Shown: positions 10,053 to 21,123 of the stretch, piece by piece
Layout of the letters: the number at the start of each line of letters is the position of its first letter
How positions within the stretch are numbered: position 1 is the first letter of the stretch
Source: Uloborus plumipes
Taxonomy: Eukaryota > Arthropoda > Arachnida > Araneae > Uloboridae
Reading direction: 5' to 3'
Assembly (NCBI GenBank): GCA_038373865.1
Contig: JAXGGA010002987.1
Location: 46,835 to 110,834, forward strand
DNA: 64,000 nt
The notes under the pieces: model-generated
Database searches by the model: none
Told to the model about the DNA's origin: nothing
What the model saw: the letters and a program-made list of their open reading frames with translations, nothing else
Translations under genes and position numbers: made by a program

Positions 10053-10934
10053 GGTAGTAGTCTGGTAACTTGGGTTCAGAAAATCGAAAAAAAAAATTTT
10101 TTTTTTTTGCTTAACTTGAAAGTACAATGTCTTGAGAATATACTGTGAAAATTTCGGACAGAAATTCGAAATATTTCGGGAGTTAGAACGAGTGTCCTAG
10201 AGCGCCTCAGAGTCTAACCTTTAAAATAGTAGTCTGGTAACTTGGATTCAAAAAATCGATTTTTTTTTTTGCTTAATTTGAAAGTACAATGTCTTAAGAA
10301 TATACTGTAAAAAATTTCAGACAGAAATTCGAAATATTTCGGGAGTTATAATGAGTTTCCTAGAGCGCCTCGGAGTTTGTTGTTAAACTTTAAACGCGTT
10401 TTTCTCAAAACATTGTTTTTCTGGTCGGCCCGGGTCCTAACTTTTTTTCTACTGAACCGATTGCTTTCAAATTTTAACAGGCTGTTCTACACACTCATAG
10501 TTCTCGTCGGAACTAACGAGAATTTTTTTCACCCCTAACTTTTTATTTTACAACCCTTTCTTTGCTAAAATAAAAGGACTTTTTTTTTCAAAGTCCGCCA
10601 TTTTATTATTTACCCTTGAAATTTAACTTCAGTAGTTCCGACCAGAATGACATATCTATAGATTAAGAATAATCAAGAATATTTGATTTCAGATAACATC
10701 AAGAGCCAAAATCACCGGGCCACCCACGCGCATTTTTTTTTTCTGAGGTTCCAACTTCGAGGGGCAATAATAATAGTAAAAAACTATTAACTTTTTTCAA
10801 ATAAATAATTTTTTATATCTTCAATATGTAAATAAAAACTCTTAATATTCAAGAAGATTCATTTTTATTTTCCTATAAAAAAACCACCCTCCAAAAAAGC
10901 CGTGAAAATAGGCATAAGTTACCAGACTACTACC
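10053..10934. mobile_element. TTAA-target DNA element, copy 1
   Basis: Flanked by TTAA at 10049-10052 and 10935-10938. The TIR is GGTAGTAGTCTGGTAACTT and its complement at the right end. TTAA targets occur in piggyBac and Kolobok; the GG start is unlike piggyBac's CC start and leans to Kolobok, without proof. No transposase is visible. The first 150 bp is duplicated: a second left end, beginning TAGTAGTCTGGTAACTTGG, starts at about 10228. A second copy lies at 30831-31556. Confidence 0.82.
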
Positions 10935-10938
10935 TTAA

Positions 10939-12179
10939 ACGATTGAGTGATTATACAAAGCGGCATGTACCGTAATTATGAATCGGGAAGCCAATTTTGC
11001 AATGCGACTCGTATGCAACATGCGACGCTTTCAAGACAATCTTATTTTAAATTTCACATGTGAAAATTTTTCGGACATGGAACTTAGAGGTGATGCTGAT
11101 ATTCAGGTTTTAACCCGCGCGAAAAGTATGCAAAATTGAAAAAGATCTTTTTGTGATGATCTTATATACACATTTTAGAAGGAAATACCCCACATTCGTC
11201 TCCTAACTTGCTGTAAATGTACATGTTTCTAAACTTTTCACCTCTCTAGTCCCTGAGAAGAATGTTAACTGGTGTTATATAATGCTTTTGTTCCATTCAA
11301 ACTAAAATAATTCGGAAACTTAGAAAAACGCAGGATTTTCGGGAGCAGCAGCAGCACTGTCCGGATGACGGGGAAAACGGTAGTAATATTTGTATTCAGG
11401 TGGTTGTGTATGTAATAATAACTTTATAACTAAGAGTGGTGTCAGTAGAATTTTGAGAGGTACTTTTTTGCCTAGTTGGGCTATGTGTAAAACGAGCTAT
11501 TTCGCGTTACATCATGTCAGTAATTACTGAACCGAAGCGATTTCCCGCCCCTTCAAATATCATGGGGGCATAAAAACTTCATTTTTCATGGCTTCAATTT
11601 CGAAAAATTTTTCCGAGGAGAACCCCAGAACCCCACTTTCAATAAAATTATCAAAAATTGTCTACCATTGCGTTTTTGGAACTTCAATTACGAAAAATTG
11701 GAGTGGTGGGGAGAGGAATTAGATTTCGATTCTTTTTTCAAAAAATCGATTGGAAAGAACATGAGCATCATTCCTTACCCTTTTGTCAACAATATCGCCG
11801 ATAATCGCGCTTTTAAAACATGAATTTCTGAAATTTTCCGTGGGATTCCACAAAACCTTTCATTCAGCTGAAACCACCAGATACTTTCTAAAATTGCGTT
11901 TTCTGGATTACAATTTCAATTTTTTTTCGTAGTGGAACCCCTGGACCTCTATACACCCTAAAACTATTTTCAGTTTGCTCCACTGATTGTGCTGTGAAAT
12001 GTCACAAATTGAGTGAAAGTGATCTTATTTTTTGATTTTATTATAAATTGCATTGGAAACTTTCTTGATTTTTTATGAAAATGCTGTGACGCGAGTAAAT
12101 TTCAACAAAATCACGTAGCTGATTATGACGTCAACATTTCGGACTTTGCAACATCTGATGTCACAGCGATATAGATATA
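10939..12179. other. Unassigned sequence
   Basis: No gene or paired repeat recognised. CpG content rises towards the right end. Confidence 0.45.
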
Positions 12180-12480
12180 TTCGCCGGCAATCTCGATCAA
12201 ACGCGTAGGCCGCGGGAAAGCCAATCTCCACAATGGAAGACCGAGTAACATTTCGCTCTCTCTCCCCGGCACGTGAGGCTCGTTCCTCCTGTTGCTAAGC
12301 GACGAGGCAGTGGTTCTGCCGCCGCAAAACGCGCCGTTATTTTCGTCCGCTGACATTTTGGAAGGGGCGCCATTAGTTCACAAAGCAGCAGACGATTTTC
12401 CTCGGAGGAAAGGATGGCGGCCATTTCGTTGTTCCGAGTGTAGTCGGCGCTGCGGTCGCGGATCTTAATTCGTTCTGTCT
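12180..12480. promoter_or_regulatory. CpG-rich candidate promoter
   Basis: This block is clearly richer in CpG than its surroundings. It contains GGATGGCGGCCAT (about 12413-12425), close to the YY1-type AAGATGGCGGC motif found at housekeeping starts, and GTTGCTAAGCGAC at about 12292. On the minus strand, ATGs at 12424 and 12356 (the latter in a favourable CAAAATG context) open short frames of 75 and 77 codons, but neither product is recognised and I saw no convincing splice donor. A promoter or first exon is an inference from composition and motifs. Confidence 0.4.
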
Positions 12481-13392
12481 TGATCGGAAGAAAAACTTAA
12501 AAAAATCTTCGTTTTATTCATTGCTGTTTCCTGTCGTGCTCGTTTGCCCTTTGGTTACTACGTAAATCTTAAAAGTTGAAGTTTTACATTCGATTGAGGA
12601 ATAGTCATAATTGTTCGAAATATCTTCACTTGTGAAACGATTCTGTGTTTGTGTCTTTGAATACTTTGTTTTGCATTCGTTTGTACTAAATATTACTGTT
12701 CGTTTATTTCCTGCTTTTTAAAATTGATCTAAACTCTGCTATAAAAGACGATATTTTAATTTGAATGAAGTAGTTTCACAATCCTTGACGTTCAGTTCAA
12801 CAGCAGTTTGTTGAAATGATCTGTAAATTTTAACATTTGTCAAATGCGATTTTAATGAAAATTACAATCAGCTGCGCATGATCTTAACACTTTGGTTCCT
12901 CTCCGCCCCATCTAAAAAAGTAAAAATAATAATAACTATAACTTTCATCATTTCTTTAAACTTCGATTTGAATCAGAATGATTCATAAAGAACATCGTCT
13001 GTAATAAATTAATTTATCTGAGAAATCGTCTCCAAAATATTCATTTCACGCTGTTCTTCAGTGGCAGTGAAATTTTTTGAAGTAAGTTTTTGTCCTTCTT
13101 TCTGAAAAAGTTTAAAGTTTGAATGTTTCCTCCGGTAACTTCGCATCGCTTTCAGAAGTCCATTCTAACTCCTTTAATTTATCTCATCGCATCACTGAGC
13201 ATCGCATCACTGAGAATATCTTAATTTGTAAGTAGTGAAAGAAAGATTACATATGCTTTCAAAAGATAATATGTTCATCGAACCAGAAACCTCCAAAACC
13301 GCCACTTAACTCGTCCATCACTTAAGCTCTTTAATTTTATATTGAACATTGCTTTCATAGTTAGTACGTATGATCGAAATAATATTCTTTAC
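12481..13392. other. Unassigned AT-rich sequence
   Basis: No gene found. A duplicated ATCGCATCACTGAG occurs at about 13186-13214. If the CpG-rich block is a promoter for a plus-strand gene, this would be its 5' UTR or first intron. Confidence 0.4.
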
Positions 13393-13800
13393 TAGGGATG
13401 CACCGATAAGCAAATTGGCAGATTACCGATTAATCGGCTGCAGATAAACGGCCGACTATTATTTTTAACGCTACTTCTTTCTCCATCACTTTTTCTTCCA
13501 ATTCATTTCGATTTTAGACATGCTAGTTATTAGTTTATTTTTCAAAGACGATTTATTGTTCTCCGTTTCCCCTAATTTTCTTAAAATTTCATCAAATTTC
13601 ATTGAGCCAATTTCTATACATGACGTGTGCAAAAAAAAGGGGGGGGGAGACTGTATTGACAACATGTTATGTAGTAATGTTTTCAGAAAATTACTTTCAT
13701 ATACTGTCGGCCCCGCTTAAACGAATACTGTCGGTTCCAAGAAATATTATTCGATTGAACAGTGTATTCGATTAAGCGGGGAACTTTAGGGCCAATCCAT

Positions 13801-14196
13801 GGTTACGGCCGTTTCATTCGTACAACTTCAGCTGCTCATATTTTATTCACAAATGCAGTTAAAGTTCTAGTGAAAACAGGGAATGATAAAGCTCCACCCC
13901 AACATGATTATCACCAAGCGTTAGTTTGAAATTATTAGTGGAAGTTGTAGAAAAATCTCGAAAATGTGTGGTTACGGTCGTTTCAAAAAAAAAAGACGTG
14001 GTTTTTTGAGTGCTATCAAACACTGCCACTTTTCTGTGAATCTATTGCACGTATGATCTTCTGGACTTTTATAAAAATTGCTAAATAAATAAGGAATGAT
14101 ATCATACAAAGAACTTAGCTTTTTTGTTGAAAAATAAATTTTTATGAATTTTTTATTGCGGTTACGGTCGTTACAAAAGCGGTTACGGTCGTTTCA
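13801..14196 (+). repeat. Four direct copies of a GGTTACGGTCGTTTCA motif
   Basis: Copies start at 13801, 13970, 14160 and 14181; a fifth is at 16803, on the far side of the LINE. All are in the same orientation and differ at only two positions. Their place inside the pogo-like element suggests protein-binding iterons, but that is inference. Confidence 0.65.
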
Positions 14197-14439
14197 CGTC
14201 TGACTATTTTCATATGTATGTTGCTAAAAATGAGTAAAGGGCTATTTTTATTCATTTTTCCGTCATATATAAAGACGAATAATAGACATATGAGCAGAAA
14301 GGTTCTCCAGTTAGTTAATTTGATAAGATATAATCTTCAATTGATTACTATAGACTTTGGAAGCTTTCAAATCCCTTGAGCTACGTTTTCCCATGAAACT
14401 TCACCAGAATACCCACACCTCCCAGTCTCTCTTCAGATA

Positions 14440-16010
14440 TTTTACAAATACAAATACAAATACAAATGTGACAACCAGCAACAGGCTCTGGGCCCAACTG
14501 GGCTGGTCCTAGTCAAATTATAGACCCCAATGAAGATCAATGGCCCTCTTAAAACTATCTACTCCCTTGCTCCTTACCGCCTCTTCCGGCAAACTATTCC
14601 AAGTTCCCACTACTCTGCTAAAATAGTAATTTTTCCGAATTTCCAGGTTAGCCTGAGATTTAAACAGCTTATAACAATGACCCCTTGTCCTGCTTTCCGT
14701 GCAAAAATTTAACCCTGTAACATCTTTCATTTTGATAAATTTAAACAACTGAATCATGTCCCCTCTGGTTCTCCTTTGCTCAAGACTATACATATTAAGC
14801 ATTCTAAGTCTGGAATCATAGTCTAAATTAGAAAGTCCATTCACTAACCTTGTAGCCCTCCTTTGTACCCTTTCCAATAAATTAATATCTTTCTTAAGAT
14901 AAGGAGACCAAAACTGAACAGCATACTCTAAATGAGGTCTTACCAAACTTCTATATAAAGGCAGAAGAACTTTCTTAGATTTGTTTGAAATAGATCTATT
15001 TATAAACCCAAGCATCCTATTGGCTTTGTTACTAGCTATGCTGCACTGTTGACTAAACTTGAAGTCTTGATTTATTAAGACACCTAGATCCATAACATTT
15101 TCTGCCTTACTAATGACTGAACCCTGTAAATAATAGCTTGTATGCTTATTCCCATGACCTAAATGCAACACTTGACATTTCCCAACATTTACTGCCATGC
15201 CCCATTTGTCTGCCCACTTAGTAATATGATCCAAATCCTCTTGCAGCTGATTTACTTGTTCATCATTTTCTACAACCCCCATAACTTTGACATCATCAGC
15301 AAAACAATTCATGTTTCCAGAAACATTTTCATGAATATCATTCATAAAAATAATAAACAAAAGTGGACCTAAAACTGATCCTTGGGGAACCCCACTTAAA
15401 ACCTCACTCCATTTAGAATGATTACCCCTTACAACTACTCTTTGCTTCCTTCCTGTCAGCCAATTCCTAACCCAAACTAAAATTTTACCTCCAATTCCTA
15501 TATCAGCTAATTTACTGAGTAGTGCAACATGCGGTACCTTATCGAAAGCTTTTTGAAAATCAATGTAAACCACATCTACACACTTTTTGTTATCTAAAGC
15601 CATGGTGACCTTGTCATAAAAATGTAATAAATTTGTAGCACACGATTTACCTTTCCTGAAACCATACTGCAAACTAGTCAACAGACCATTATTTTCTAAG
15701 AAATTCATAATCTTAATTTTAAATAAAGTTTCAAAAATTTTGCAAACCACCGAAGTAAGACTGACAGGTCTATAATTTCCTGCATTACCTCTAGACCCTT
15801 TCTTGAAGAGTGGCGTAATGTTAGCCAGTTTCCAGTCCTCTGGCACTGTCCCTGAGTTATACGAAGCATTGAAAATTTTTACAATAGTAAGCTCCACTAA
15901 ATCCTCATAATCATCTGTGACTTGAGCTCTGTATTTCTTCAGTACTCTACTTAGAAAATTTTCTACAAATTCGCTTATTACGTAAATGGTATTGATTGTA
16001 CCGGGCACCT
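14440..16010 (-). mobile_element. 5'-truncated CR1/Jockey-type LINE
   Basis: The element holds the reverse transcriptase ORF at 14518-16008 and, on the minus strand, ends in a short repeat tail ((ATTTGT)4, at 14444-14467), the type of 3' end seen in CR1-like LINEs. The 5' end is cut at about 16010, as expected for incomplete reverse transcription. It lies inside the pogo-like element. No TSD was identified. Confidence 0.85.
14518..16008 (-). CDS. Non-LTR retrotransposon reverse transcriptase (partial ORF2)
   Basis: The 496-residue open frame starts with LINE sequence preceding the reverse transcriptase (TVPEDWKLANITPLFKKG, residues about 55-73). It then has the palm motifs: AFDKVPH (residue about 155), SGVPQGSVLGPLLF (about 207) and FADD (about 238), the catalytic Asp pair. 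After this come the thumb and C-terminal region LVRPHLEYAVQFWSP and ERVQRRATRLV, typical of the CR1/Jockey group. The endonuclease domain and ORF1 are missing because of 5' truncation. The listed Met is just the first in the frame, not a natural start. The frame is unbroken, so the insertion is fairly young compared with the surrounding elements, but this copy cannot be autonomous. Confidence 0.93.
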   Translation of the reverse strand: MPGTINTIYVISEFVENFLSRVLKKYRAQVTDDYEDLVELTIVKIFNASYNSGTVPEDWKLANITPLFKKGSRGNAGNYRPVSLTSVVCKIFETLFKIKIMNFLENNGLLTSLQYGFRKGKSCATNLLHFYDKVTMALDNKKCVDVVYIDFQKAFDKVPHVALLSKLADIGIGGKILVWVRNWLTGRKQRVVVRGNHSKWSEVLSGVPQGSVLGPLLFIIFMNDIHENVSGNMNCFADDVKVMGVVENDEQVNQLQEDLDHITKWADKWGMAVNVGKCQVLHLGHGNKHTSYYLQGSVISKAENVMDLGVLINQDFKFSQQCSIASNKANRMLGFINRSISNKSKKVLLPLYRSLVRPHLEYAVQFWSPYLKKDINLLERVQRRATRLVNGLSNLDYDSRLRMLNMYSLEQRRTRGDMIQLFKFIKMKDVTGLNFCTESRTRGHCYKLFKSQANLEIRKNYYFSRVVGTWNSLPEEAVRSKGVDSFKRAIDLHWGL

Positions 16011-16512
16011 TATTGCTTCAACTACAAGTGTTCGTTTCATTAAACATTTTTAAAATACTCACACATTAAGATTTTTTCTGCATAAATCAATTGCCCTCGT
16101 CCTCCCTTTATCGAGATATAAATTTTAAAGGCTTAAATTTAAGTGAAGCTTCAAATTTAAAGGCTTCTGGGGAAATAGAAGGCCGACTATTTCACCATCT
16201 GCATGTGATAGGACAACTATCAGCAAAGCATGCGAAAAGATGTCTCCCATCATAACCGGAAACTCGCTAAATTTAGTGACTTCATTACAATTTCGGCAGA
16301 CTTTAGGACTTTATAATTCGAAAACGAGGAGGTGAGGGCAAATAATTTATAAATACAGCAAAATTCTTTACTACAATGTTTTTAATGCAAATAATTTAAT
16401 TTTTTTTTTCATTATTTCACTTTTGTATGGTTTCCTGGTGAACATCAAATGACCCCTGAGCCAAATTTGTCTAAGAACTAACGTAAACGGTATTTATAGA
16501 GCTCCTTTTAGA

Positions 16513-16552
16513 GCGGAAAGCTCCTTTATGGGAGCTTTCCATGCTCTAAGAG
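16513..16552. repeat. Hairpin
   Basis: GGAAAGCTCC, a short loop, then GGAGCTTTCC, extended by an outer TAGAGC/GCTCTA pair. It lies within the pogo-like element. The role is unknown. Confidence 0.75.
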
Positions 16553-17589
16553 ATGAATACCCCCAAAGTAACTTTCAGATGCATCTGTGGACTTATGTAC
16601 CAAATTTGGCAAAGATCCGACGTGAACTGTGAACTTAGACCTAAAACATGTAACACCCGTAACCAACATAGCACAAAAACGAAAAGATTTAAAAAAAAAT
16701 TATTACTGCATGTTTTTAGAATAAATGAGTACACTGTAAAACTCAAATGGCAAACTTCTACTTCAAATAGTTATTGTTACAGAATAACAAATACTTGTTT
16801 TCGGTTACGGTCGTTACAAAGCTTCTAGATAATTTTTGCCTACCTGTAATTAAAAACTAATACAACCTACAAAGAAATTGATTGCTGGAAAATGTCAAAG
16901 GGGGTGCTTACTAAAGCACTATAATTCGTTATCTTCCAAATTGAACCGGTGTGCCCAGGGTCTTGGCTGGAAACTTGATAATTTTTAACTGAAAAAATGG
17001 ATTAGAAAAAACGCAACTTTAGGACGTTGAAACCATGTTTACAGTAAAAACTAGGATATTTTACCCTTTGAATTAGGAAACTATGCTTTCTTGTGAATAA
17101 AATGACATATAACATGTTATTATTAAGTCAGTTTCATATTTTGATGTCTATGTCCTATTTCTCATGGATTGGCCCTTTAACATTACGTCTATGGTATCGG
17201 TTCCGAGATATTTTATTCGTATAAGCGGGTATTCGTTTATCTGTTACCCGATTAAGCGAGGACGACACTACTTCGATTTTATTTACCTTACCTTTATTTA
17301 CAAATTTATTTGTCTGATTTTCTAGTTCAATGTATACACAAAAAAGTATTTCCACCGATTAATCGGTTAAGTTTTGCCGATTATAAATATTGGCAACATA
17401 AATTAATTCGGCACATCCCTATTCTTTATGTTGTAATTAGAAAAGTAACGATGCGAACAACAAGAAAGCTCATCAATATAAAAGCATCTAAATGCCGATG
17501 TATTTAGGATATTTTTCTTTATTTTCTTTCTTTTTTTTCACGCCTGAATGTGGACTTAATATCTCTTCAAAATACCGCAACCCAACTAC

Positions 17590-17622
17590 AGTGCCTAGAA
17601 GGAGTGCCTCCTTCTAGGCACT
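17590..17622. repeat. Perfect 14-bp-stem hairpin
   Basis: AGTGCCTAGAAGGA and its exact complement are separated by 5 nt (GTGCC). No T run follows, so it is not a simple terminator. The role is unknown. Confidence 0.75.
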
Positions 17623-17670
17623 ATAACCCAACTGACGCAACTTTTTTTTCTGGAAATTTGAAACATGGTT

Positions 17671-17909
17671 AAGCGCTGACTCCGATGATGGGCTGTGGTG
17701 GCTCGATCGATAAAGTGTCGACTCGTAACTGCAGTGTCCCGGGTTCGATCCCAGCTGGATCGAAGATCCACCATGTTTTCTATTGGTGACTGGGGCACGT
17801 TAAATATGTTCTTGACTCAAAATCCTCCAAATTCTTATTTCAAATCAAAATCTCTGAAGGTACTGGACCAGAGGTCGTCGGCTTCTAGTCTGTATCAAAA
17901 AAAAAAAAA
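17671..17909 (+). mobile_element. tRNA-derived SINE
   Basis: The head resembles a tRNA: an A-box-like TGGCTCGATCGATAA at about 17699 and an exact B box GGTTCGATCCC at about 17742. A non-tRNA body and an A-rich tail (about 17897-17909) follow. AAACATG at 17661 and again after the tail (17911) is a candidate target duplication. The cloverleaf cannot be formed well, so this is not a functional tRNA gene. Confidence 0.7.
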
Positions 17910-18306
17910 CAAACATGTTTCACAGGGCCTCCTCCAAGCGGTAAAACTACATGCAGCGGAAGGTGCGGATGATCCTAAAGTGAAAATAAAGGATATTGAT
18001 GATGGCGATTTAAATAATCATGACTTTCCCTTTTTTCAAATTTTAATTTAACAATAATAATAATAATAACAATAATTTTCACATCTGGAATCTAAATTAT
18101 TTCTTTCGTAATGACGAATTTGCGAAAATTGTGGGGCACATTCTGTTATGTGAGGAATAAAAATTAAAAGTGTTGGAAAAAAATTATGTATTGGCCTATA
18201 TTCCACGAAAAGTAGTCATTTTGTTTCCTCACGTGACGGTTCGTATTCGTATAAATAAAACAAAAAATATATGTCTGTGTATGTTCCTTATACAAATCGA
18301 ATTTAA

Positions 18307-18822
18307 CCCATTAATGCCTAGCGTCCTTTTTTTAGGACGGTCCAAAAAAGGGTTTGAATTTCTCCAAAATGAACATTTCAACCAAATAATAGTGTTCAAT
18401 TAGTACCTTGGTATTGTTTCAATTCATTATTAACAGATTGCAGCACATAACCATTGTAAAGTGTGTTCTGTAGCAGTTTTAATATGATCTTTATCAAATA
18501 TTACATCGTTCAAAATCTGAAGAAAAAAAGTTTTCAAAGTTATTCCCAGCTTCCCAGTTTATGTTAATTGCTGATTTTATTTCTTCTTATAAAATGTTTT
18601 TTTTAAATATTATATCGTAGGCAGAAAAAAAAATTTAGTAAAAAAAGTATGTAACCTCTGGGGTCTATCGTAACTTTTAAGGGACGATTTTTCTTTCCTT
18701 AATAAAAAAAATATTTTTTTACATAATATTTTTTTTTTATTATTTTTCCTGTCCATTAAACACTGTTTGTAACCAGTATACAAACTATCTCTGAAAAAAA
18801 AAAAAAGTCAGGCATTGATGGG
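18307..18822. mobile_element. piggyBac-like MITE
   Basis: TTAA at 18303-18306 and 18823-18826. The ends are CCCATTAATGCCT and its near complement (CCCATCAATGCCT), that is, the CCC start of piggyBac ends. 516 bp, no transposase. It is comparable in size and ends to the host element at 38359-39611. Confidence 0.8.
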
Positions 18823-18826
18823 TTAA

Positions 18827-19283
18827 TACAGATCTCGGCCAAATTTGGCAAGAAGGTACTTGGGCACTCGGGAAGGGTCGTAGGTTTTTTTTTTTTTTTT
18901 TGAAAGCCAAATAGGACCGAACAGTTCGAATTTTAATTTAAGGATCCCAGTGGCGTAAAACGGCTCTTTCTACCCGAAATAATTATCGGATCTTCTCGAT
19001 TTTGGCATCATTGGAAAGATCAGGAAAATACATTTTAAGAGCATTTCTTTCGGTTTTAAAAATTAGTAATTGATATTTCCACTAGAAAAAAAATGATATA
19101 GGCATTGGAAAATCAATTTTTAATTGGACATGAAAATCGTTGCACGAGAGTAAAAGAAATTAATTAGCGTGAAAGAAATCACTGATAAGAAAAAGCTGCA
19201 TAAATATCCGTAGCCATGTTTTTTCTTGAGTGTGAACAAACAAAATTCTTGTGTTCGCTTTGAGGATTCTCCCACATAAGTCC
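18827..19283. other. Unassigned sequence
   Basis: No gene seen; a T run at 18886-18901. Confidence 0.4.
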
Positions 19284-20034
19284 AAGAGCCCATGAGCGCC
19301 AGACCTACGTCATTTTATAAAAGGCCGATTTTTTTCTATGTAAGCACACCACATCAGGTAAGAGCGGTTTGCTCTTAGTTAAGCTGAGTCGTTAACTAAT
19401 ATGAGTCGCTTTGGCAGGAAACAGATTGCAAAGGTGCGTCAAATTTCTCCAAAAACATAAAAATAACATAGTAATTCAATATCACGTGGTCTAGTAATTC
19501 TCGATTTAGAAGACATTTAGTGAGGTTCAGAGATGAAGACGTGACATGGAAATCAATCTATTTCAAATTTTAGCTTCCAAGACACAAATAGTGAGCATCT
19601 AGAATACCTCAAAAAGAAAGAAAAAGTGAGACTCTAAAATGGCCGTCAATGGTGGTTTAGCCCAAACGTGACAATTCGTTTCACAAAACTGATCCGCCAT
19701 TTTGGAGCCCATTTTTTCTTATTAATCCTAGGAGCTCCTCCAAATTTGGGTCTTGGAAGGTAAAAATTTGTACTGGTTAGTTTGAAAAGCATGTCTGCCC
19801 TTGTATAAAATTTGGTTCAAATCGGAGACGGTATAGGGTGGAGACGACAACGACGAGGTCCCTTGACAAGGAATGACTCAGTTTTCGACGCACCTTTGTG
19901 ATACCTGTTTCCTGCCAAAGCCAGCGCGATTCAGCTTAACTAATAGCGGATCGTTCTTACCTAATGTGGTGTGTCTCCGCAAAAAAATATTGGGCCTTTA
20001 TAAAATGACGTAAGTCTGGCCCTCATGGGCTCTT
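19284..20034. mobile_element. Foldback-like element with about 160-bp TIRs
   Basis: 19284-19446 and about 19885-20034 are inverted copies of each other. They start AAGAGCCCATGAG and share TACGTCATTTTATAAAAGGCC-type, TTAGTTAAGCTGA and GGCAGGAAACAG segments. The interior has no ORF. No clear TSD was found, so the class is unknown. Confidence 0.75.
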
Positions 20035-20164
20035 GCTCTACAATGAGCGGATTTAAAAAATTTTGGCGATTGATTAATTTTTCAAACTGCTAGCCGGCAA
20101 AATATGGACTGTAATCTAATTGGGACTTATAGACACGTATCACTTGACATAACTTTTATTCTCT

Positions 20165-20199
20165 AGGTAGACCGTGCAAAGCCGGGTCATGTAGCGAGT
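20165..20199 (+). mobile_element. Degraded Helitron-type 3' end
   Basis: CCGTGCAAAGCCGGGTCATGTAGCGAGT is similar to the terminus at 8770-8799 (hairpin plus CTAGT), but the terminal CTAG is changed to CGAG. Confidence 0.4.
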
Positions 20200-20939
20200 A
20201 TTTCATTAATAAGAAAAGGTAATGATGAAATTTTTTATAAAAGTTCTCATACACACGTGTGTAATTCCTCAAGCAACAAAAAACCTATTGAAGAATTATT
20301 TTTTTATAAAATATATGAAGCGTCACGTGTGAGACAAAATTACCGTTTTCTGTGGAATGGCCCTGTAGTGAATAAATTATACCACAAAAAAAAAGGAAAA
20401 CCACACTTTAGTTTTTAAGAGATTCTACTTAGATCCTGATTACTGAATAACTAGGACATGGCCTAGGGCCCCCAAAATTTAGGGGCCCTCAAATTGCTGA
20501 AATTTCTCTTTTATATGGCTAAATATGTTTCATACAACGCCTAAAATAGCAAAGCCTCAGTACAGGGGCCTAAAACAGTATTTGGCCTAGGGCTACTTAA
20601 TATTTCAATCGGGCCAGGATTCCACTTCGTATTTCAATCAAATATTTGAGGAGTTAAAACTATTGGGAACAAAATTTCTCCCCATTATTATTTGCTGCTT
20701 TGAGGACTGTGGTTCGTGGGTGGCGCGCTGCCCCGGTCGGCGTTCCAAACGGCGGCAAATATTAAACCGCGGGAGGTCGCCGGAGTTTCGAAAACGTCTG
20801 ATCGATTGACATTCATTTCCCTACATTGCCGCGTTCTCCAGTCGCCGCAAAAGGGGAGTAGCACGTTCTGTAATCGATAGTGGCTTAAATGTTTTCTGGG
20901 GTGCCGTTTGGTGCAAATGGAAAGTTCCTATGGGTTATA
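20200..20939. other. Mixed remnants and a CpG-rich patch
   Basis: A minus-strand CAGGGCCATTCC end at about 20360-20371, with a nearby ACGTGTGAGAC motif, resembles the left end at 34861. About 20700-20890 is GC- and CpG-rich compared with its surroundings. No gene was recognised in it; it could be a remnant promoter or exon, without support. Confidence 0.35.
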
Positions 20940-21123
20940 CTGTCGGCCCCGCTTAATCGGGTAACATACAAACGAATGCCCCGCTTATACGAATAAAATT
21001 TCTCGGAACCAAATATTTCCGTGACATAGACTCAATGTTAAAGATCCTCGTTTTATCGATTACTCCGCTAAATCGAATAATATTTCTCGGAACCAACAGT
21101 ATTCGTTTAAGCGGGGCTAACAG
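20940..21123. mobile_element. Pogo-like MITE
   Basis: 184 bp flanked by TA; begins CTGTCGGCCCCGCTTAATCG and ends GCGGGGCTAACAG. The sequence is a short form of the element at 13704-17268, with the same TTCTCGGAACCAA blocks in inverted positions. Confidence 0.85.

Larger units (their letters stand above)
13704..17268. mobile_element. Pogo/Tigger-like element inside the hAT, itself hit by a LINE
   Basis: Left end TA-CTGTCGGCCCCGCTTAA, right end degraded to GGACGACAC-TA. Inverted similarity extends about 100 bp and ends with GGGCCAATCCAT (13789-13800) against ATGGATTGGCCC (17163-17174). The short derivative at 20940-21123 shares these ends and has a TA duplication. The interior contains five copies of GGTTACGGYCGTTWCA and the LINE. 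No transposase was recognised. Confidence 0.75.
13393..17421. mobile_element. hAT element (TAGGGATGCACCGAT family), copy 1, interrupted
   Basis: Ends TAGGGATGCACCGAT... and ...CGGCACATCCCTA; flanking 8-mers TTCTTTAC (13385-13392) and TTCTTTAT (17422-17429) match at 7 of 8. Subterminal DNA is rich in CCGATTAATCGG palindromes, as in copies at 38612 and 59369. Its middle is replaced by the pogo-like insertion at 13704-17268. Confidence 0.85.

Noticed and set aside
12123..12424. Protein-coding first exon on the minus strand
   Set aside because: Two overlapping frames are open because of high GC content; there is no recognised domain and no convincing splice donor. Kept only as a possible promoter.
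17694..17780. Functional tRNA gene
   Set aside because: The B box is perfect, but a good cloverleaf and acceptor stem are lacking and a SINE body with an A tail follows.
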